Shown: positions 1 through 8,507 of the stretch, piece by piece
Layout of the letters: every line of letters begins with the position of its first letter
Position numbering within the stretch: position 1 is the first letter of the stretch
NCBI RefSeq assembly: GCF_002906155.1
Contig: NZ_MUJK01000007.1
Coordinates: forward strand, 186,001 to 250,000
Source of the DNA: Pseudomonas laurylsulfativorans
Lineage (GTDB): Bacteria > Pseudomonadota > Gammaproteobacteria > Pseudomonadales > Pseudomonadaceae
Direction of reading: 5' to 3'
Length of the DNA stretch: 64,000 bases
The notes under the pieces: model-generated
What the model saw: the letters and a program-made list of their open reading frames with translations, nothing else
The model's database searches: none
Told to the model about the DNA's origin: nothing
Translations under genes and position numbers: made by a program

Positions 1-719
1 AAATCCTGCAACAAGGCGATATCGAGCCCGAAAAGATGCTCGGTTCCTGGGCCGGCGCCATGGGCCAGACCCAGTTCATCCCGACCACCTACAACACCCA
101 TGCGGTGGACTTCGATGGTGACGGACGTCGCGATATCTGGGGCAGCTCGGCCGATGCCTTGGCCTCGACCGCGCATTATCTGCAAAGCTCCGGCTGGCAG
201 AGAGGTCAGCCGTGGGGCTTTGAAGTCCAGCTGCCGAGCGGGTTCGACTACGTGCTGGCCGACGGCACGATTCGCAAGAGCGTCGCCGAATGGCGACAAC
301 TGGGGGTTATCCTGCCCAACGGTGGCCAGGTCCCGGCCGGCTCGGAGCAACTGTCCGCCGCCCTGCTGCTGCCGGCCGGTTACCGCGGCCCGGCGTTCCT
401 GGTGCTCGACAACTTCCGGGCAATCCTCAAGTACAACAACTCGTCATCCTATGCCCTGGGGGTGAGCCTGTTGTCCGAACGCTTCAATGGCGCGGGCTTG
501 ATCAGCGGCTCATGGCCAAAGGATGACCTGCCTCTGAGCCGTACTGAGCGGATCGAACTGCAAAACCTGTTGAGTGCGCAAAACTATGACGCCGGCACCG
601 CCGACGGGATCATTGGCGCCAACACCCGCAAGGCGATCCGCAGCGCCCAGCAGTCGTTTGGCTGGCCGGCGGATGGCTATCCGACGCACAAGTTGCTCGA
701 AGGGTTGCGTAACCGCTAA
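1..719 (+). CDS. Lytic murein transglycosylase with C-terminal peptidoglycan-binding domain (5' end outside window)
   Basis: The reading frame is already open at base 3 and runs to a TAA at 719, so only the C-terminal part is present; the ATG at 36 is internal. The visible part has the MltB-family block GSWAGAMGQTQF followed by VDFDGDGRRDIW, as in the second MltB-like protein at 6337-7347. The last ~60 residues (from LSRTERIELQ) are a PG_binding_1-type repeat ending ADGIIGANTRKAIRSAQ. The family cleaves MurNAc-GlcNAc bonds to give 1,6-anhydro-muropeptides in the periplasm. The catalytic Glu and any signal peptide lie upstream of the window. It is next to an LD-carboxypeptidase gene, also a murein enzyme, on the opposite strand. 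Confidence 0.85.
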   Translation, partial: ILQQGDIEPEKMLGSWAGAMGQTQFIPTTYNTHAVDFDGDGRRDIWGSSADALASTAHYLQSSGWQRGQPWGFEVQLPSGFDYVLADGTIRKSVAEWRQLGVILPNGGQVPAGSEQLSAALLLPAGYRGPAFLVLDNFRAILKYNNSSSYALGVSLLSERFNGAGLISGSWPKDDLPLSRTERIELQNLLSAQNYDAGTADGIIGANTRKAIRSAQQSFGWPADGYPTHKLLEGLRNR

Positions 720-722
720 AAG

Positions 723-806
723 CTTCGCAAGCAGGCTCGCTCCCACATTCGACCGTATTCCTATGGAGGAACCCGGTCACCTGTGGGAGCGAGCCTGCTT
801 GCGAAG
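723..806. repeat. Paired inverted REP element (REPIN-like), family 1
   Basis: The arm cttcgcaagcaggctcgctc at 723 onward is repeated inverted up to 806, with 25 matching bases (723-747 and 782-806) around a 34-bp centre. The same core (GTGGGAGCGAGCCTGCTTGCGA) recurs at 29032 and 31990. It sits between two convergent genes and could also fold as a transcript-end hairpin. Confidence 0.85.
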
Positions 807-829
807 ACTGACTATCAGGCGAAAAAGAT

Positions 830-1780
830 CTAGCGCCTGACTACCACATCCTGCTCCAACATCAATTCCTGATTCCCGGCATCCAGCCTGACCAGCGCCC
901 CCATCGGCAATGTCAGGTTCGGATCGCAGTGCCCACTGCGCCACCCGGACAACACCGGAATCCGCAAAGGTTCGAAGGTCTGCTTGAGCAATCGCTCCAG
1001 CGCCGATACATCAACCCCCGCCACATCCCCGACCAACACTCCGTGCAGTTTGTGCAGCGTGCCTGCCAGCCGCAGATGGGTCAGCAGCCGGTCGATGCGA
1101 TACAGCGGCTCGTTGATGTCCTCGATCAACAGAATGACACCCTCGGCGTCAATTTCGTAAGGCGTGCCCATGGTTGCGGCAATCATGGCCAGATTGCCCC
1201 CCAACAGGCGCCCATGGGCCACGCCCGGCTCGACGGTGGTCAACGGGTAGGCAACCGGATGCGTCATCACTGTGCCAGCCCCCACCTGCCCTCTCAGCAT
1301 GCTGAAGAAGGAAGACTCCGTAGGTATTTGCTTGTCACCCAGCAGGTCGGCATTGAGCAGCGGACCATGAAATGTCACGAAGCCGGCATAGCGACTGATC
1401 GCCAAATGCAGGGCAGTGATGTCGCTGTAGCCGATGAATGGCTTGGCGTTATCGCGCAGCAACTGGAAATCGATGCGATCGAGCAGCCGGGGCGTGCCGT
1501 AACCACCGCGCAGACAGATGATGGCATCGACATCACGATCCGCGAACGCAGCGTGCAGGTCATTGAGCCGCACGTCGTCGCTGCCGGCCAGGTACCCGTC
1601 TTTCTCGTAGACCCCGGGAAACACTTTCAGTGAATAACCCCGGGCACGCATCCATTGCACCGCCTTGTCGGTGTCCAGCGGCGCGGGACCGGCGGGTGCA
1701 ATAACGCCGATCATGCCTTCCGACGGCAGTGCCGGGACAGGAGCGTGAGGGCAAAGGGTGTGGGTCGGTCGAGCGGTCAT
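830..1780 (-). CDS. ldcA: LD-carboxypeptidase (muramoyltetrapeptide carboxypeptidase, peptidase S66 family)
   Basis: This 316-residue protein fits the S66 family (LdcA/MccF), serine peptidases that remove the terminal D-Ala from murein tetrapeptides during cytoplasmic recycling. The nucleophile motif GYSDI (about residue 120) is present, with the conserved RGGYG upstream of it. The Glu of LLIEDINEP and the His of SGHCDPNLTLP fit the rest of the Ser-Glu-His triad. No signal peptide is apparent, as expected for a cytosolic recycling enzyme. The ATG at 1780 is the first in frame. MccF-type self-immunity enzymes share the fold, but the murein context favours LdcA. Confidence 0.88.
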   Translation of the reverse strand: MTARPTHTLCPHAPVPALPSEGMIGVIAPAGPAPLDTDKAVQWMRARGYSLKVFPGVYEKDGYLAGSDDVRLNDLHAAFADRDVDAIICLRGGYGTPRLLDRIDFQLLRDNAKPFIGYSDITALHLAISRYAGFVTFHGPLLNADLLGDKQIPTESSFFSMLRGQVGAGTVMTHPVAYPLTTVEPGVAHGRLLGGNLAMIAATMGTPYEIDAEGVILLIEDINEPLYRIDRLLTHLRLAGTLHKLHGVLVGDVAGVDVSALERLLKQTFEPLRIPVLSGWRSGHCDPNLTLPMGALVRLDAGNQELMLEQDVVVRR

Positions 1781-1897
1781 CCGTGAATCTCCCTGCGTGA
1801 AATCTTCAGCACACAGTAGTCAGGAACGAGGACAAACTGAAGACTTTCAGTCGCCCCGCAGGTTGCAGGAACAAGCGGCCAATACCGTAGGCCAGGC

Positions 1898-1938
1898 AAA
1901 AAAACGCCCGCAAGGCAGAATACCGTGCGGGCGTTTTT
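1898..1938 (-). terminator. Rho-independent terminator for lipA (probably bidirectional)
   Basis: The arms acgcccgca (1904-1912) and tgcgggcgt (1926-1934) are perfect complements, with an A-run before and a T-run after. On the minus strand this lies 17 bases past the lipA stop and ends in a T-run. The plus strand also carries ttttt, so it can work in both directions. Confidence 0.85.
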
Positions 1939-1954
1939 CATATCATTGCGCAGA

Positions 1955-2977
1955 TCAGGACGACATCAGCTCGGCCTTGACCAGCTTGGCCTGCTCGTCG
2001 GCGTGGTACGAGGAGCGTACCAGTGGACCGGAAGCGACGTTCTTGAAGCCCATTTTATAACCTTCCTCGGCGAACCAGGCGAAGGTGTCCGGGTGCACGA
2101 AGCGCTGCACCGGCAAGTGGCTGCGGGATGGCTGCAGGTACTGGCCGAGGGTCAGCATGTCGATGTCGTGCTCGCGCATGCGCTTCATGACTTCGATGAC
2201 TTCTTCGTCGGTCTCGCCCAGGCCCAGCATCAGGCCGGACTTGGTCGGAATGTGCGGCATCATCTGCTTGAAGCGTTGCAGCAGGGTCAGCGACCACTGG
2301 TAGTCCGAACCCGGGCGCGCAGCCTTGTACAGGCGCGGCACGGTTTCCAGGTTGTGGTTGAACACATCCGGCGGCTCGGCAGCAGTGATTTCCAGGGCGA
2401 TGTCCATGCGACCACGGTAGTCCGGGACCAGGGTTTCGAGCTGCACGTTCGGCGACAGCTTGCGGATTTCGCGAATGCAGTCGGCGAAGTGCTGGGCACC
2501 GCCGTCACGCAGGTCATCGCGGTCCACCGAGGTGATCACCACGTACTTCAGGCGCAGATCGGCGATGGCGATAGCCAGGCTTTCCGGTTCGTTGACATCC
2601 AATGGCTTCGGACGGCCGTGGCCGACGTCGCAGAAGGGGCAACGTCGGGTGCAGATGTCACCCATGATCATGAAGGTCGCGGTGCCACCGGAGAAGCATT
2701 CGCCCAGGTTCGGGCAGGACGCTTCTTCGCACACGCTGTGCAGCTTGTGTTTGCGCAGCAGGGCCTTGATGCGGTCGACTTCCGGCGAAACCGGGATGCG
2801 TACGCGAATCCAGTCTGGCTTCTTCGGCAGTTCGGTGGTCGGAATGATCTTCACCGGGATGCGTGCAACCTTCTCGGCGCCGCGCAGCTTGACGCCGGCT
2901 TCAACCTTGGGACGCGGGGCCGGGCGCTCGGTGACATCAAGCGTCGGGATCATGGTTTGCACTGCATCAGTAGTCAT
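1955..2977 (-). CDS. lipA: Lipoyl synthase (radical SAM)
   Basis: LipA inserts two sulfurs into protein-bound octanoyl groups to make lipoyl cofactors. Both iron-sulfur clusters are visible: the auxiliary-cluster cysteines in CEEASCPNLGEC and the radical-SAM motif CTRRCPFC (CX3CX2C). The C-terminal RSSY serine that ligates the auxiliary cluster is in GPLVRSSYHA. The start chosen is the ATG at 2977 (MTTDAVQTM), giving 340 residues, the normal family length. The longer frame reading upstream only overlaps lipB. It begins one base after the lipB stop, so the two are probably translated from one message. Confidence 0.97.
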   Translation of the reverse strand: MTTDAVQTMIPTLDVTERPAPRPKVEAGVKLRGAEKVARIPVKIIPTTELPKKPDWIRVRIPVSPEVDRIKALLRKHKLHSVCEEASCPNLGECFSGGTATFMIMGDICTRRCPFCDVGHGRPKPLDVNEPESLAIAIADLRLKYVVITSVDRDDLRDGGAQHFADCIREIRKLSPNVQLETLVPDYRGRMDIALEITAAEPPDVFNHNLETVPRLYKAARPGSDYQWSLTLLQRFKQMMPHIPTKSGLMLGLGETDEEVIEVMKRMREHDIDMLTLGQYLQPSRSHLPVQRFVHPDTFAWFAEEGYKMGFKNVASGPLVRSSYHADEQAKLVKAELMSS

Positions 2978-2978
2978 A

Positions 2979-3626
2979 TCAGTCGATTCCGCCCGTGAGG
3001 GTCGTCTGCTCAGCATAGTCGAGGTGTTTGACGAGCTGCGCGCGCAGCCGGGCACTTACCTCGGCAAATTCAATCGATCCTGCGTGATCGCTCAGCTGGG
3101 TCATCGCCAGCCCGGCGTAGCCGCAGGGATTAATCCGTCGAAACGGTTCCAGGTTCATGTCCACGTTCAAGGCCAGGCCATGAAAGGAACAACCATGGCG
3201 GATCCGCAGACCCAGGGAGGCGATTTTCGCCCCGTCGACATAGACACCCGGTGCATCGGGCTTGGCCGCAGCGGTCACGCCATAGCTGGCAAGCAGCTCG
3301 ATGAGGCACGACTCCATGCGGGTCACCAGATCACGTACGCCAAAACCCAGCTTGCGCACGTCCAGCAGCAGGTAGACCACCAGTTGGCCAGGGCCGTGGT
3401 AAGTCACCTGACCACCGCGATCGACCTGCACCACCGGAATATCGCCCGGCAACAACAAGTGCTCGGCCTTACCGGCCTGACCCTGGGTGAACACTGGCGG
3501 GTGCTCGACCAGCCAGATTTCGTCGGCGGCATTGCTGCCACGTTCGTTGGTGAAGCGCTGCATGGCATGCCAGACCGGCTCATAAGCCATCTGGCCGAGC
3601 TCGCGAAAGCCCAGCGTGCCGGACAT
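2979..3626 (-). CDS. lipB: Octanoyltransferase (lipoyl(octanoyl) transferase)
   Basis: LipB moves octanoate from acyl carrier protein to lipoyl domains, the step before LipA. The acceptor Cys is in NPCGYAG near the C-terminus, and the Lys in GAKIASLG and the RGGQVTYHGPGQ block are conserved. The ATG at 3626 gives 215 residues. It overlaps the upstream DUF493 stop as TGATG, so the alternative GTG one codon earlier is less likely. The order DUF493-lipB-lipA is the usual proteobacterial one. Confidence 0.96.
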   Translation of the reverse strand: MSGTLGFRELGQMAYEPVWHAMQRFTNERGSNAADEIWLVEHPPVFTQGQAGKAEHLLLPGDIPVVQVDRGGQVTYHGPGQLVVYLLLDVRKLGFGVRDLVTRMESCLIELLASYGVTAAAKPDAPGVYVDGAKIASLGLRIRHGCSFHGLALNVDMNLEPFRRINPCGYAGLAMTQLSDHAGSIEFAEVSARLRAQLVKHLDYAEQTTLTGGID

Positions 3627-3901
3627 CACAGCACCATGTGCACGAAACCGGTAGCCCGCAGAAAGCTGTTGATGTTGTACAGCTGATCCTGATCGGTCGC
3701 GACTATGTGCAACTGAATGGTGGTGTATTTGCCGTTGCTGCTTTGACGCTCATCGACACGTTCATCGTTGATGGTTGCGTATTTTTTGACGATTTCGATG
3801 ATCTTGTCTTTGTTGCCAGCACCCGTATCGCAGATCACCTTAACCGGATAATCAACCTGGGGAAATTCGATCTTTGGCGCCTTTACTTCGGTATCGGTCA
3901 T
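3626..3901 (-). CDS. DUF493 (YbeD) family protein
   Basis: This small 91-residue protein belongs to the YbeD/DUF493 family, which has an ACT-like ferredoxin fold. Recognisable parts are FPQVDYPVKVI at the start, TIQLHIVATDQDQLYNI in the middle and LRATGFVHMVL at the end. The family regularly sits between a D,D-carboxypeptidase gene and lipB, as here. Its biochemical role is not established; a regulatory function near lipoylation is only inferred from this linkage. Confidence 0.9.
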   Translation of the reverse strand: MTDTEVKAPKIEFPQVDYPVKVICDTGAGNKDKIIEIVKKYATINDERVDERQSSNGKYTTIQLHIVATDQDQLYNINSFLRATGFVHMVL

Positions 3902-3984
3902 GGCGTAACGGCCTCGTAAGCGTAAGCCGTGGCGACGGCAAAACCCCGCGCCGGATCAGCACGGGGCCTTGCAGGAGCACACTA

Positions 3985-5142
3985 TCAGTTGAACAAGCCG
4001 TAGAAGAATAGACGGATGCTATCCCACATGCGACGGAAGATACCACCCTCTTCGACGCCGTCCAGAGCGATCAGGTCGGCGCTGTGCACCACCTTGTCGT
4101 CCAGTTTGACTTCGACCTTGCCGATCACGTCGCCCTTGGCGATTGGCGCAACCAGTTGCGGGTTCATGGTCATGCTGGCGGCGAGCTTTTTCAGCTGGCC
4201 TTTGGGCAGGGTCATGGTCAGGTCTTCAGCCAGACCGGCCTTGACCTGGTTGGTGGCGCCTTTCCAGACAGGAGCCTGAGCCAGCTCGGCGCCTTTCTGA
4301 TAGAAAGTCTGGGTTTCGAAGAAGCGGAAACCGTAGGTCAGCAGCTTCTGGGTCTCGGCGGCGCGAGCCACTTCGCTGTTGGTACCGAATACCACGGCGA
4401 TCAGGCGCATGCCATCACGCACAGCCGAAGACACCATGCAGTAGCCAGCTTCGTCGGTGTGGCCGGTTTTCAGACCGTCGACGGTCTTGTCGCGCCACAG
4501 CAGCAGGTTGCGGTTCGGTTGCTTGATGCCGTTCCAGAAGAACTCTTTCTGCGAGTAGATCGCGTAGTGAGCCGGGTCTTCGTGGATGATCGCGCGAGCC
4601 AGCACAGCCATGTCGTGAGCCGACGAGTAGTGCTCAGGGTTCGGTAGGCCGGTCGGGTTCATGAAGTGGCTATTGGTCATGCCCAGGTCGCCAACGGTTT
4701 TGTTCATCATGTCGGCGAAAGCGTCTTCGCTGCCGGCGATGTGCTCGGAGAGCGCGACGCTGGCGTCGTTACCCGACTGGATGATGATGCCGTGCAGCAG
4801 GTCGCTGACGGTGACCTGCGAGCCGACCTTGATGAACATCCGCGAACCACCGGTACGCCAGGCATTTTCGCTGACGGTCACCGGATCGTTTTCGCCGATC
4901 TGGCCACGACGGATTTCCAGGGTCGCGATGTACGCGGTCATCAGCTTGGTCAGGCTGGCCGGTGGCAGACGCTGGTCACCATTGTTCTCGACCAGCACGT
5001 TGCCGCTGCTGGCATCCATGAGCACATAGGCCTTGGCGGCCAATTGCGGTGGCGACGGCATCATCTCGACCGCGAACGCGGCAGGTGAGAGGAGCAGCGG
5101 GACTAGCAGGAACAGGCGTTTGGCAAAGGTGGTGATGTTCAT
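3985..5142 (-). CDS. dacC: D-alanyl-D-alanine carboxypeptidase (PBP5/6 type)
   Basis: This is a low-molecular-mass penicillin-binding protein that trims the terminal D-Ala of murein pentapeptides. The serine-peptidase motifs are present: SLTK (SxxK) in LPPASLTKLMTAY, SGN (SxN) in SGNDASVALSE and KTG in LKTGHTDEAG. The N-terminus is a signal peptide ending near AAFAVEM. The last ~18 residues (FRRMWDSIRLFFYGLFN) form the amphipathic membrane-anchoring helix typical of PBP5. The ATG at 5142 (MNITTFAKRL) gives 385 residues and has GAGAGACGG just upstream; the frame opens earlier at 5184 but without a signal sequence start. It is the last gene of the elongation block. Confidence 0.95.
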   Translation of the reverse strand: MNITTFAKRLFLLVPLLLSPAAFAVEMMPSPPQLAAKAYVLMDASSGNVLVENNGDQRLPPASLTKLMTAYIATLEIRRGQIGENDPVTVSENAWRTGGSRMFIKVGSQVTVSDLLHGIIIQSGNDASVALSEHIAGSEDAFADMMNKTVGDLGMTNSHFMNPTGLPNPEHYSSAHDMAVLARAIIHEDPAHYAIYSQKEFFWNGIKQPNRNLLLWRDKTVDGLKTGHTDEAGYCMVSSAVRDGMRLIAVVFGTNSEVARAAETQKLLTYGFRFFETQTFYQKGAELAQAPVWKGATNQVKAGLAEDLTMTLPKGQLKKLAASMTMNPQLVAPIAKGDVIGKVEVKLDDKVVHSADLIALDGVEEGGIFRRMWDSIRLFFYGLFN

Positions 5143-5329
5143 CCGTCTCTCGAAATCGCTAATGGAAACTGTCCTATCGGACAAAACTAATCAAATAACC
5201 TTCTAACGGGTTATCGCGTGTTCAGTTGCTCACTCCAGCCACCCTTCGCCGGGCTTTTGTTCTTCGACGAGCCAACAACCTGGTTCATCCCCCAAAACCG
5301 CAGACGAACCGTCAATCAAGTTCTACGTA

Positions 5330-6337
5330 TTACTCAGTCACAACGCTCGGCGAGCCGAGATTGGCCAGGCGCACGCTGTTCTGCACCTGCTGGATTTCAC
5401 CCGGCGATCCGATCGGGCCCAGGCGAACCCGATGCAGGGTCTGCTGATTGCGCACGATCGAGCTGATGAACACCGGAGCGCTCACCATCCCGCTGAGCTT
5501 CGATCTCAGGAGTTCTGCAGCGTCCGGGTTGGCGAACGCGCCCACCTGCAGATACTGGCCAGAGGCTGGTACAGAAGCGTTTTTTTTTGCATCGAGCTGC
5601 ACCGGCACCACCGCGGCGGCGTGTTGCTGCGGCGGCGGTGTCCATTGCTCGACGGTGCCGGCCGAGGCCGTGATCACCGGGGCGCTATTCTGCGCGACTT
5701 GCGGCTCGTTGAGCATCAAAGGCGCCGGACGGCCTTTGGCCGCCCAATACGCTTGTGGATCGATGCCTTCGACCTTGACCCGCGCGGTGCCGATTTCGGC
5801 ATAACCGAGCTTCTTGGCGGCGGCGTAGGACAAGTCGATGATCCGGTCCGAGTAGAACGGACCGCGGTCGTTGACTCGCAGGATCACGCTCTTGTTGTTG
5901 TCCAGGTTGGTCACCCGAACGTAACTCGGCAGTGGCAATGTCTTGTGCGCGGCACTCATGCCGTACAGGTCATACACCTCGCCGTTGGCGGTGTTCTGAC
6001 CGTGGAACTTGGTGCCGTACCAGGACGCCGTGCCCGACTGCACGTAGGTCTTGGATTCTTGCAGCGGGAAGTAAGTCTTGCCCAGCACGGAGTACGGGCT
6101 GGCCTTGTACGGACCGGTATGCAGGGTCGGCGTGGCATCAGGGATGCGCGAAACGTCGACGTCCCACCATGGCGCGCCATCCTTGTGGGCGCGGTTGATG
6201 TCCAGCCCTGGCGTCGAGCGTACGGCGGTAGTGGTCTTCTGGGTCGGTGCGCGGCTGGTCGAACAACTGGCGACCAGCATTGCCAGCGCGGCGAATGCCA
6301 TCAGCTTCAGGGGTTTATTGATAGGCATTGCCTGCAT
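5330..6337 (-). CDS. rlpA: Septal ring lytic transglycosylase RlpA (lipoprotein)
   Basis: RlpA is an outer-membrane lipoprotein that, in P. aeruginosa, cleaves naked (peptide-free) glycan strands at the septum. A lipobox MLVASC is near residue 25. The double-psi beta-barrel includes SGTASWYGTKFHG and the catalytic region LRVNDRGPF. A SPOR domain (GQYLQVGAFANPDAAELL...) ends the protein and should bind denuded glycan. The start codon overlaps the mltB stop as TAATG; a second ATG lies three codons in. The length of 335 residues is normal for pseudomonads. Confidence 0.94.
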   Translation of the reverse strand: MQAMPINKPLKLMAFAALAMLVASCSTSRAPTQKTTTAVRSTPGLDINRAHKDGAPWWDVDVSRIPDATPTLHTGPYKASPYSVLGKTYFPLQESKTYVQSGTASWYGTKFHGQNTANGEVYDLYGMSAAHKTLPLPSYVRVTNLDNNKSVILRVNDRGPFYSDRIIDLSYAAAKKLGYAEIGTARVKVEGIDPQAYWAAKGRPAPLMLNEPQVAQNSAPVITASAGTVEQWTPPPQQHAAAVVPVQLDAKKNASVPASGQYLQVGAFANPDAAELLRSKLSGMVSAPVFISSIVRNQQTLHRVRLGPIGSPGEIQQVQNSVRLANLGSPSVVTE

Positions 6338-7347
6338 TACTTGACGCCCCGTGCTTGGACCAGCTGTTCAGACAATTGATGTACGGCCATTGCGTACATC
6401 ACGCTGCGGTTATAACGCGTGATCGCATAAAAATTCTTCAGGCCCATCCAGTACTCGGGGCCATTATCGCCTTCCAGGCGGAAAGCAGTAACCGGCATAT
6501 CATCGCGCAGCGCATCATGACTTGACCACCCCAGGGCTCGCAACTCCCCGACGGTTTTCGTCGGTTCGATTCCTGTGGTCAACCCCTCGTCGACCTGACC
6601 GCCACGGACATCGGCGCGACTGACCACCGGCTCGCCGGCGACCCAGCCATGACGCTTGAAGTAACTGGCGACACTACCAATGGCATCGTCCGGGTTGGTC
6701 CATATGTTGATATGGCCATCACCGTCGAAATCCACCGCATAGGCGCGGAAACTGCTCGGCATGAATTGCGGCAATCCCATTGCTCCTGCATAGGAGCCTT
6801 TGAGCGTCAACGGATCGACCTGCTCCTCGCGGGCCAGCAACAGGAACTCACGCAACTCCTTGCGGAAAAACTCGGCACGGGGAGGATAGTCGAAACCCAG
6901 GGTCGACAAGGCATCGATCACCCGGAAATTTCCGGTATTACGGCCGAAAAAGGTTTCAACGCCGATGATCGAGACAATCACTTGGGCCGGAACGCCGTAT
7001 TCCTGCTCGGCGCGAGCCAACACTGCTTCGTGCTGACGCCAGAAATCCACACCCCGGGCTATGCGCGCATCGGTGATGAACATCGGGCGATATTCGCTCC
7101 ACTGCTTGACCCGTTCGGCGGGTTTCGAGATGGCGTCCAGAATCGACTGCTTGCGCTCGGCTTCGCGGAACACGCCCATCAACTGTTCACCGGCGAAACC
7201 GTAGTCGCGGGTCATTTCACCGACGAATTCGGCCACCTGGGGCGAGCCTTCGTAGTCGCCGGCCAACGCTTCCTGCATGGTGCCAAGGATGCTTACCAGG
7301 CCGACCCATGGCGCATATCGAGTCGCCCAGCCACGCATTACTTGCAT
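6337..7347 (-). CDS. mltB: Membrane-bound lytic murein transglycosylase B
   Basis: This is a family 3 lytic transglycosylase. The catalytic Glu is in IIGVETFFGR, and the substrate-groove block SYAGAMGLPQFMPSSFRAYAVDFDGDG is present. I chose the ATG at 7347, which follows AAGGTG by eight bases. It gives 336 residues beginning MQVMRGWATRYAPW, a possible uncleaved or signal segment; the frame opens at a GTG at 7383 that would overlap rodA further. It lies directly after rodA and before rlpA, within a cell-wall operon. Confidence 0.93.
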   Translation of the reverse strand: MQVMRGWATRYAPWVGLVSILGTMQEALAGDYEGSPQVAEFVGEMTRDYGFAGEQLMGVFREAERKQSILDAISKPAERVKQWSEYRPMFITDARIARGVDFWRQHEAVLARAEQEYGVPAQVIVSIIGVETFFGRNTGNFRVIDALSTLGFDYPPRAEFFRKELREFLLLAREEQVDPLTLKGSYAGAMGLPQFMPSSFRAYAVDFDGDGHINIWTNPDDAIGSVASYFKRHGWVAGEPVVSRADVRGGQVDEGLTTGIEPTKTVGELRALGWSSHDALRDDMPVTAFRLEGDNGPEYWMGLKNFYAITRYNRSVMYAMAVHQLSEQLVQARGVK

Positions 7348-7364
7348 TGAAAATTTCACCTTAT

Positions 7365-8507
7365 TCAAACCTGCGCGATCCACTTGCGATGGGTATGGAT
7401 CGACATCAAAACCCCAAACGCTGACAACAGCGTCACCAGCGAAGTTCCTCCGTAGCTAATGAACGGCAACGGCACCCCCACCACCGGCAACAGGCCACTG
7501 ACCATACCGATGTTGACGAAAACATAAACAAAAAACGTCATGGTCAGGCTGCCCGCGAGCAACTTTCCGAACAATGTCTGCGCCTGGGCGGTGATCACCA
7601 GGCCGCGGCCAATCAATAGCAGGTAGATCAGCAACAGTGCACAGATCCCCACCAGGCCGAACTCTTCACCCATTACGGCAATGATGAAGTCGGTATGGCT
7701 TTCCGGCAGGAAGTCCAGGTGGGACTGGGTGCCCAGCAACCAACCCTTGCCGAACACACCGCCGGAGCCGATGGCCGCCTTGGATTGGATGATGTTCCAG
7801 CCCGTACCGAGCGGATCGCTTTCCGGGTCGAGGAACGTCAGGATTCGCTGCTTCTGGTAGTCGTGCATGATGAAGAACCACATGGCAATCGCCACGGGCA
7901 CGGCGGCGGCCAGCACACTGAGAATCCAGCGCCAGCGCAGCCCCCCCATGAACAGCACGAAAGCGCCGCCGGCCAGGATCAGCAGCGAAGTGCCGAGGTC
8001 CGGTTGCCGCACGATCAGAATGAACGGCACGCCGATCAGCATCAGGCTCACGCCCACATGCTTGAGCTGGGGTGGCAAGGTGCGCTTGGACAAATACCAG
8101 GCAATCGTCGCCGGCATCAGGATCTTCATGAATTCCGAGGGCTGGAAGCGCACCACGCCGGGAATGTTGATCCAGCGGGTGGCACCCATGGCGTTGTGGC
8201 CCATGATGTCCACCACCAGCAACAGCATGACTCCGACCACATAGCCCAGCGGTACCCAGCGCGCCATGAAACGTGGCTCGAACTGGGCGATGACGATCAT
8301 CGACACCAGGCCGATGCCAAACGACGTGGCCTGTTTGGTCAGCAGGTCCCAGCTCTTGCCACTGGCCGAATACAACACGAACAGACTGCCGGCGGCCAGG
8401 GTCAGCAGCAGGATCAGCAGCGGCCCGTCGATGTGCAAGCGTTGCAGCAGCGTCGCGCGACGACGCATCACATCCTCACTGGAGAGCATGCGATCAAAAT
8501 TATTCAT
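7365..8507 (-). CDS. rodA: Rod shape-determining protein RodA (SEDS peptidoglycan glycosyltransferase)
   Basis: RodA polymerises glycan strands from lipid II during side-wall growth, as partner of PBP2. About ten hydrophobic segments are visible, with the SEDS signatures GVVRFQPSEFMKI and PFISYGGTSLVTLL. The ATG at 8507 (MNNFDRMLSSEDVM) is used; the codon before it is a GTG. The gene overlaps mrdA by eight bases, so the two partners are probably translationally coupled. The length, 380 residues, is slightly longer than E. coli RodA because of an N-terminal extension. Confidence 0.96.
   Translation of the reverse strand: MNNFDRMLSSEDVMRRRATLLQRLHIDGPLLILLLTLAAGSLFVLYSASGKSWDLLTKQATSFGIGLVSMIVIAQFEPRFMARWVPLGYVVGVMLLLVVDIMGHNAMGATRWINIPGVVRFQPSEFMKILMPATIAWYLSKRTLPPQLKHVGVSLMLIGVPFILIVRQPDLGTSLLILAGGAFVLFMGGLRWRWILSVLAAAVPVAIAMWFFIMHDYQKQRILTFLDPESDPLGTGWNIIQSKAAIGSGGVFGKGWLLGTQSHLDFLPESHTDFIIAVMGEEFGLVGICALLLIYLLLIGRGLVITAQAQTLFGKLLAGSLTMTFFVYVFVNIGMVSGLLPVVGVPLPFISYGGTSLVTLLSAFGVLMSIHTHRKWIAQV

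Noticed and set aside
723..806. CRISPR-like repeats from the recurring GTGGGAGCGAG units
   Set aside because: Units are inverted pairs scattered over tens of kilobases and never in regular direct arrays with spacers; no cas genes.
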